A DNA stretch of 64,000 bases from Amphirosellinia nigrospora. Lineage: Eukaryota > Ascomycota > Sordariomycetes > Xylariales > Xylariaceae. A model generated the notes under the pieces. That model did no database searches. It saw only the letters and a list, made by a program, of their open reading frames with translations, and was not told the DNA's origin. The stretch spans positions 5,677,569 through 5,741,568 of the forward strand of contig SCHM01000002.1 in NCBI GenBank assembly GCA_004123355.1, written 5' to 3'. The position numbers and the translations under genes were made by a program. Below, piece by piece: positions 58,943 through 64,000 of the stretch. Numbering within the stretch: the stretch's first letter is position 1; the number at the start of each line of letters is the position of its first letter.

Positions 58943-59434
58943 TTAAGCCTTGCCTTTCCTTCGCAGGTACTCTTCTTCCTCTGCTTGTATAGCGGCGTCG
59001 ACCTTTGCGCCCCTAGAAGGCTCGTTGCCATGTAGCTTAGCCTATCATTCAAAGTCAGTCACTGCTCAACTACTATGGCAAAGAAAGGGTCCGACATCGT
59101 AGGAACATACCGGCAGTGTGGGGTCCTTTTTCAAAGCAGCAGTTTCGGGATCATCCTCGTCCTTCTGGTTTTGCTTGCGCTAAAATATCTGGAGTCAGTA
59201 TTGACTGCTCCAGGCGGCATGAGTCAGGTAAATGGATAATCAGTCGGCCGTACCTCCTCATTCGCCAGACGGTTGGCGATGGATCTTTCATCCTCTGTCC
59301 AGTATGTCAGTGCCAATTGTAGTGATTGATTGACTAGGGAACATACTGGAGTCATTGGGCAGATGGGAGTTTTCAACACCCTCCTCGAAGCGTTGAGGCT
59401 GCGGCATCTCAGAGTCTTTGGAGTTTCCGGACAT
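58943..59434 (-). CDS. Small conserved fungal protein, 98 aa
   Basis: Four exons: 59434-59347, 59294-59254, 59179-59111 and 59041-58943, joining without break to 98 aa. It starts MSGNSKDSEMPQPQRFEEGV; the middle is charged and helical (SIANRLANEERKQNQKDEDD); the end is LPAKLHGNEPSRGAKVDAAI then QAEEEEYLRRKGKA. The C-terminal block HGNEPSRGAKVDA..QxEEEExLxxKG recurs in small proteins of many filamentous ascomycetes, so the gene is conserved and real. It has no signal peptide or membrane segment and looks largely disordered to helical. It converges on the ligase gene with 214 bp between stops. No function is known to me. Confidence 0.8.
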
Positions 59435-59999
59435 TGTGAGAATTTCTGGGGGTTTTCTGGTAGGAGAATTAAATAAAAGGAGCTTTAGGTGGCAGATATT
59501 CGATGTTCTATGATCTTGATGATTATGAGAGGATAGAGGATGGACAGTAGGTAAGTTCCTCTAATGTTTTATATTATTACAGTGAGTGGCTGGACTACAG
59601 TACATGACACAAACGCCCTACGTCATAACATGGTAGGTCGCGATACAGTATGCTATTATTCTCGTTACACCGTCATACGCAATCTGTCTGATAGCAGTTT
59701 GCTGCGTGCGACTTTTGCTTTGTTCTCTGGAATGATATCAGATCTCGACGTCATCGACTCCACGATAAATGGTTAAATGTGGATAGTGCGATGCACAATG
59801 CACTGAACCCCTGGTAAATGTAGATCAGTGGGTCCCTACCTCGATACGAAAAACAGTCCTCTCAGAAAACGCCGGTCTGTCAACAGCTGTCATCCATGCC
59901 CGCAACAAACAACATCCCAAAATTTACAACAGTGAAGCCGCAGTCGGCGTGCAACGCGAGGAGCAATTCTTGACGACATCCTCTCCATCGCTGCCCAAG
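59435..59999. other. Upstream region of the 98-aa gene and of uS14m
   Basis: Divergent intergenic DNA of 565 bp. A 70-aa plus-strand frame at 59564-59776 has no recognisable family. No repeats seen. Confidence 0.35.
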
Positions 60000-60471
60000 A
60001 TGTCGATGTTCCGGGCAAAGAAGCTGGACATCGGTTGCTTCATCAACGTTGGGATCATCCGCGACCATACGAAGCGGAAGACCTATGCCCAGTTCGAACC
60101 GGAGAGGTGCGCATCATCTACATAACAGCACAAATATACCCGTCATTGATGGTGTAGCTAACATTCTCTGGCCACGATAGACAAGCGCTCCGATACATCA
60201 TCCGCAACACCACTCTCCCCGCAAGAACCCGTGCCGAAGCCCAGCTTCAGCTCACCCAGATGCACTGCTACACGCGGCCGACACAGATCCACGGACGATG
60301 TATCCTAGGGGCAAGGGAAGAGGTATATTACGGGATTTCAAGTTATCGAGGGTAAGACGATGCGCTAGAATGCTGTTTTGGAGCCCTTGTAACTGATAGA
60401 GTGTGCAGTATAACTTCAGAATGCAAGCTTTGGAGGGCAACATTCCGGGTGTACGGAAGGCGAGTTGGTAA
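60000..60471 (+). CDS. MRP2: Mitochondrial small-subunit ribosomal protein uS14m (Mrp2 type)
   Basis: Component of the mitochondrial ribosome head. Exons 60000-60106, 60181-60351 and 60409-60471 give about 113 aa. Sequence: MSMFRAKKLDIGCFINVGII, RDHTKRKTYAQFEPERQALR, YIIRNTTLPARTRAEAQLQL, TQMHCYTRPTQIHGRCI, then in another frame RGILRDFKLSRYNFRM and GNIPGVRKASW. The RNTTLP, LQLTQM and CYTRPT motifs and the terminal VRKASW are those of the uS14 family; the zinc-binding Cys set of cytosolic forms is absent, as expected for mitochondria. The frame breaks at the G4 run 60308-60311; one more G gives the usual LGGKGRG. Introns carry CTAAC-type branch sites. Confidence 0.93.
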
Positions 60472-61172
60472 TGTGGCTATGATCCCGGGATCTGCGTTGC
60501 TGTGTACAATATTCCGTTTGCATGATTGCCTTCTGCGCCTCACGCAATTGTACACCATTCAACGCTAGACGTATATATAAACAAAAAAAAACAATGTAAA
60601 CCGACAATCAATGCCTGTCATGGAGCGACGACGAGCGCCTCCACCTGTACGTACTGCTCAGATTGCACAACATATGTCGATAGTGTCATCATCCTCCTAT
60701 CTTGGACTCGGCCAACAACTTTCGCCGTTTTAAATACGTCTGGGTGTCTTAAGGAGAGCTAAGGTACTTATTTAGTTGTAGAACATGAAGATCTCAGGCC
60801 GTGTGCATCTGAGATACTACCTCTCTTCTTGCCTACCTACCTAGGTAGTTGGATACTTGTACCTGCCTCCTCCGTCTATTTCGGCAGCACAGCTTCCGTT
60901 TGCTGCAAGCCACTACAAACGAGTAGAACCACTACTCGACATTACACAGTTAGGTACCTAGGCTTCATGAGGTTTCCTATCACCACGAGCTGCAACCACG
61001 CCTCTCTCTTTTTAACCCACCCGTTACTTCACTCTGCGTACTCCTCTGCCTCTTCCATAGCTTTGATCAACACGACCAAAGCCTTTCCACGATTTGATAA
61101 CTTACGATTCCCATATCTCACCGACATATCCGCCACCACCTACCACATATTTCAATCCCATACGCCCTCGCC
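60472..61172. other. Intergenic stretch with palindromic motif
   Basis: No gene. The perfect palindrome CTACCTAGGTAG lies at 60837-60848 and a TAGGTACCTAGG motif near 60953. From about 60960 the plus strand is pyrimidine-rich and is probably the leader of the Arb2-domain gene. Confidence 0.4.
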
Positions 61173-62815
61173 ATGTTCGTACGCAAGTGGTCTGCCCTGC
61201 CGGCAGACCCAATCTTCCCAAGTGACTTGAAGGGCCTCGGGTAAGCAGCACAACCCCCCTTGCAGCTGACTTTATATCTTCTAGATGTGATGTGTTCAAG
61301 ATGTATTCTGACTAAACTACAACCACAATAGCTATTTCATCAATAAAGATGACGAGGTCCGCTCGATTCAGAACGAAGACAACTATTTCCACTACTTCAT
61401 CAACCGCAACGTGCGCATCTGCGACCGCAACGCTTCTCCATGAACCGTGAGTGAGGCTGTCCCTGTTTATATACTCTAATCTCATTCGCTTTCTTCCTAT
61501 TCTCGCACGAATATCACAGTAAACTAACAACGCACTCAGAGGCCATCCAGGAGGAGATCCACAAGCGTCTTACAAACCTCGGCCTCACCAAGCTCTTCCT
61601 GCCCGCATGCACAACAAGCGAACCCTCCGAACCCAACGTCCCCATCTTCGTGAGCCCCGACCTAGCCAAGAGGTCGCGGGTCGTGATCATCTTCGGCGAG
61701 ACGCACCAAGACCTCGGGGTTCTGGCACACCGCGTACTAGGCGGACGAGGCGGCATCGACAAGGGCTCTCTCATCTCCGCCGTCAAGGTCCTTCTCCAGC
61801 AGCGATGCTCTCCCACCGATGCGCAGGCGCCAGGCATCATCCTCGCCAACATGGGGAGCTCTACTGGTGGCCCGAGGGCAGGCGCAGCTTGTGCAAGTTC
61901 GCGTTTGACTGGGCGCCCATGCACAGCGCTGCCCATGCCGGCAACTACGTCGATCCCAAAGTCAACCTCATCCCCGGAAACGAGAACTATGGCGCCCACG
62001 TCAAGTTCATCTTCGAGAAGGTCGTGCCTCGGTTTGTAGATTCTGCTGCGAAACTCGACATCATTGGTCTCGGAGACGGCGCGGATGCCGTGGAGACGTA
62101 CCTGAACAACAATGTGACGTGGAACCGCTTGGGCGGCCGCATTAATTGCTTTGCGTCTGTCGGTGGACATTTTCCGACTTGGGAGCTCAAGTGCGACGGC
62201 TTGCGCCAGTTCTTGGAAGATGTGAGTTTACGCCATTTTAACATCCATTTCCCGTCCCCTCTTGCCATATCCCAGATCAAGGTCCGTCCACTAACAAACT
62301 CCCAGCGTAGCCGCGCCTACGTGCCCTCCGCCGAGCCTCTAGGCATGATCCTCGCAGTCCCACCGGCAACCGCGCGACAACGACCTTCACGGACTTCGGC
62401 TGCCCCGTCTTCAGCGCCGGCGAACCGTTCCACGTCGAGACGCTCTTCATCGCCTCGCACGTCACGGTGCTCAACTGGGCAGGAAGTCGCGGATACCTCT
62501 ACCGAGACCAAGCCTTACAAGAACCCCGTCTTCACGGTTGGTTTCACCGATGGCCCTGAGGATAGTAATGATTGGAGCGATTACAACGAAGGTGGTGAGG
62601 GTGCTGTGGAAGAGGCAAAGGATGATGGTGCCCGTCCAGGTGAATTGGTCGTCGTTCCAGGAGACGACATGATAACGGAGGAAATGGATCGAAAGGAGAA
62701 TAGAGGCGATGAGCAGGATAGCCCGAGCATGCTGGGAAAGATCGGCAACGATACGTTATCTGCGCTGAAAGCGGCAATGGTAGCGACCACGTTGAACGAT
62801 CCTGAGAAAGCATGA
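61173..62815 (+). CDS. Arb2-domain protein (alpha/beta-hydrolase-like)
   Basis: Exons 61173-61240, 61332-61446, 61540-62221 and 62306-62815. It starts MFVRKWSALPADPIFPSDLK, then YFINKDDEVRSIQNEDNYFH, QEEIHKRLTNLGLTKLFLP, VSPDLAKRSRVVIIFGETHQ, DLGVLAHRVLGGRGGIDKGS, ELYWWPEGRRSL, VNLIPGNENYGAHVKFIFEK, LDIIGLGDGADAVETYLNNN, CFASVGGHFPTWELKCDGL and CPVFSAGEPFHVETLFIASH. A low-complexity acidic tail ends at 62815. This is the Arb2 domain layout; fission yeast Arb2 belongs to an Argonaute chaperone complex, and the fold is also linked to histone deacetylase C-termini. Whether this protein acts in RNA silencing is not shown. Breaks: near 61428, the G4 run 61853-61856, near 62357 and near 62481. Confidence 0.82.
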
Positions 62816-63400
62816 AGGCTTGCGTTAACGATAGGTATTCCTTTCCCCACTCATCTTCAATCCCTGGCCTGGCTTATTCCTTCTAGCTGTCGTCCTTTTT
62901 TAGTGGTAGTCACCATGTGATAGCTAGATATTGGTGGATATGGTATCAACACAGCACATGAGAACGTGAAGAGTTTACATAATTTGATGTCTAGCTAGCT
63001 GAACTAGACACAGGCAATTTGCCAAGGGTCGTGACATAGCTATAGTGGCCAGTCATCAAAATGGGATTAAATAGGAGAAATGGTTTTTTTTAATTGTTCC
63101 ACTTACCAACTCCCACCCCGGAGAGACGACCTTTTTGATGTCCCAGTTACATTTGACGTGATATATATACAACATATAAGACAGCACAGACCCCTTCCTT
63201 GGCTACATGCCGCTTCGTTTAGTATTGGCACATTGTCATGTGCGAGTAATTAGTTTCCATAAGGAGGGAATCATACTAGTGCACGATATCGCACTGGAGG
63301 CACGATAGACGACTACAGCGTGATGCACACTCGTATCTAGGGGCCAACTCTCTTCCTAGCAAGAGGAAGCCCCAGTAGGTCCATAGCATATTAATAATGT
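62816..63400. other. Convergent 3' intergenic region
   Basis: This lies between the converging 3' ends of the Arb2-domain gene and the partial gene at the right edge. Nothing recognised; probably 3' UTR sequence. Confidence 0.4.
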
Positions 63401-64000
63401 TCAAAAGAAACCCAAACCGATCAAGCCGAGAAAAGCGACTGAAAGGGTACTGGGCGCCTCCAACTCATCCAAGACCTCCTGCGCGCGACGCGTGCGTTCT
63501 TTAATAACATTCTCCTCCGCCGCCCAGCGACCAGGCGTCGCCGTCTTCGCCGCATCGCCCCAGAGACCTAGACCGAACCAGGAACCGCTACTACTGGGTG
63601 CGGTAGCCTCTTTCTCGCGCTCCTCGCGCGCCAGCCGCGCGCCATCTTAGCCCAGTTCTCTAGTCCGCTCGTCAGACATTCCTTGCAAGTCTTCTTTGCG
63701 TCGGCGTCAGACGCGCCCGGGGTGAGGTTGTGGAGCTGCTCCTCGGCGAGGTCGACGGCTTCGCGCGTCCAGGCTAGGCCGTCCTCGCGGCCGTTGGCGC
63801 TGTTCTTGTTGCTCGCGTAGATGATCTCCCCAATGTAGAGGTTTAGCCCGGCTTCTTCGCAGCGCTCCTTCGCGTCGCGCACGGGTGCGGACTCGCCGTC
63901 GTCGGGCGCGGGCGGGTATGCGGGGGTGCGACGAAGCGCTTGATTGTGGAGAGGACATTATCGGCCGTCCAAGGGGTGTCCGAGGGCGCCTTTGATTTGT
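63401..64000 (-). CDS. Conserved fungal protein with C-terminal hydrophobic tail (partial)
   Basis: The 5' part lies beyond the right edge of the window. The visible reading: KAPSDTPWTADNVLSTIKRF, PPAYPPAPDDGESAPVRDAK, then ERCEEAGLNLYIGEIIYASN, REDGLAWTREAVDLAEEQLH, KKTCKECLTSGLENWAKMAR, then SGSWFGLGLWGDAAKTATPG and RTRRAQEVLDELEAPSTLSV ending in the hydrophobic AFLGLIGLGFF. The helical Cys-containing middle (CxECL..GLENW) recalls TPR-like fungal mitochondrial proteins, but I cannot name the family. The tail could be a membrane anchor. Frames break at the G5 run 63922-63926 and near 63636, each fixed by one added base. Stop at 63403-63401. Confidence 0.65.

Noticed and set aside
1-64000. 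CRISPR arrays, rRNA genes or tRNA genes
   Set aside because: No regular spacer-repeat pattern and no clear tRNA fold or rRNA sequence was noticed by eye; a covariance-model scan would be needed to exclude a tRNA.

Overview
The window looks like nuclear DNA of a filamentous ascomycete, most likely a sordariomycete. Genes carry short introns (about 48-220 nt) with GT..AG ends and CTAAC/CTAAT branch sites. The encoded proteins are fungal: histidyl-tRNA synthetase, POP1, the atypical Hsp70 SSZ1, exosome RRP40, a heme-thiolate peroxidase and mitoribosomal uS14m. Intergenic DNA carries many copies of the palindromic TACCTAGGTA-type motif often seen in this class. No bacterial operon, CRISPR array, rRNA gene or convincing tRNA was seen.

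Layout. (1) 1-19.7 kb is gene-poor: a decayed STAND-type N-terminal domain gene (187-1158), a small single-pass membrane protein (3760-4294), an unusual module-repeat candidate gene (about 6.6-7.4 kb), a graveyard of Ty1/Copia fragments with one 359-bp LTR (9.5-15.4 kb), and an intact six-exon O-methyltransferase (16355-17996). (2) 19.7-34 kb is a dense core block: HTS1, POP1, an NT-C2 domain protein, SSZ1, RRP40 (divergent from SSZ1) and a secreted chloroperoxidase-like enzyme. Several of these act in translation or RNA processing. (3) 34-49.7 kb is mostly empty. It holds an AlkB-like 2-oxoglutarate dioxygenase (38186-40626), a solo LTR with a perfect 5-bp target duplication (42828-43186), a third LTR scrap, and a multi-pass acyltransferase-3 protein (45082-46876). 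(4) 49.7-64 kb is an accessory and conserved mix: secreted epoxide hydrolase, a DUF4267-type membrane protein, a MYND-finger protein, a PhnD-like periplasmic-binding-fold protein, a peroxisomal aryl-CoA ligase, a small conserved protein, uS14m, an Arb2-type hydrolase, and a partial gene cut by the right edge.

The most pervasive feature is damage. At least a dozen conserved genes contain single-base frame breaks, and most look like one missing base in a short run of identical bases. Because HTS1, POP1, SSZ1 and uS14m should be essential, I read this mainly as a consensus-sequence error pattern rather than true pseudogenes. Other genes (O-methyltransferase, RRP40, epoxide hydrolase, the 98-aa protein) are fully intact. 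Broken genes are therefore annotated over their whole spans as CDS, with break positions given.
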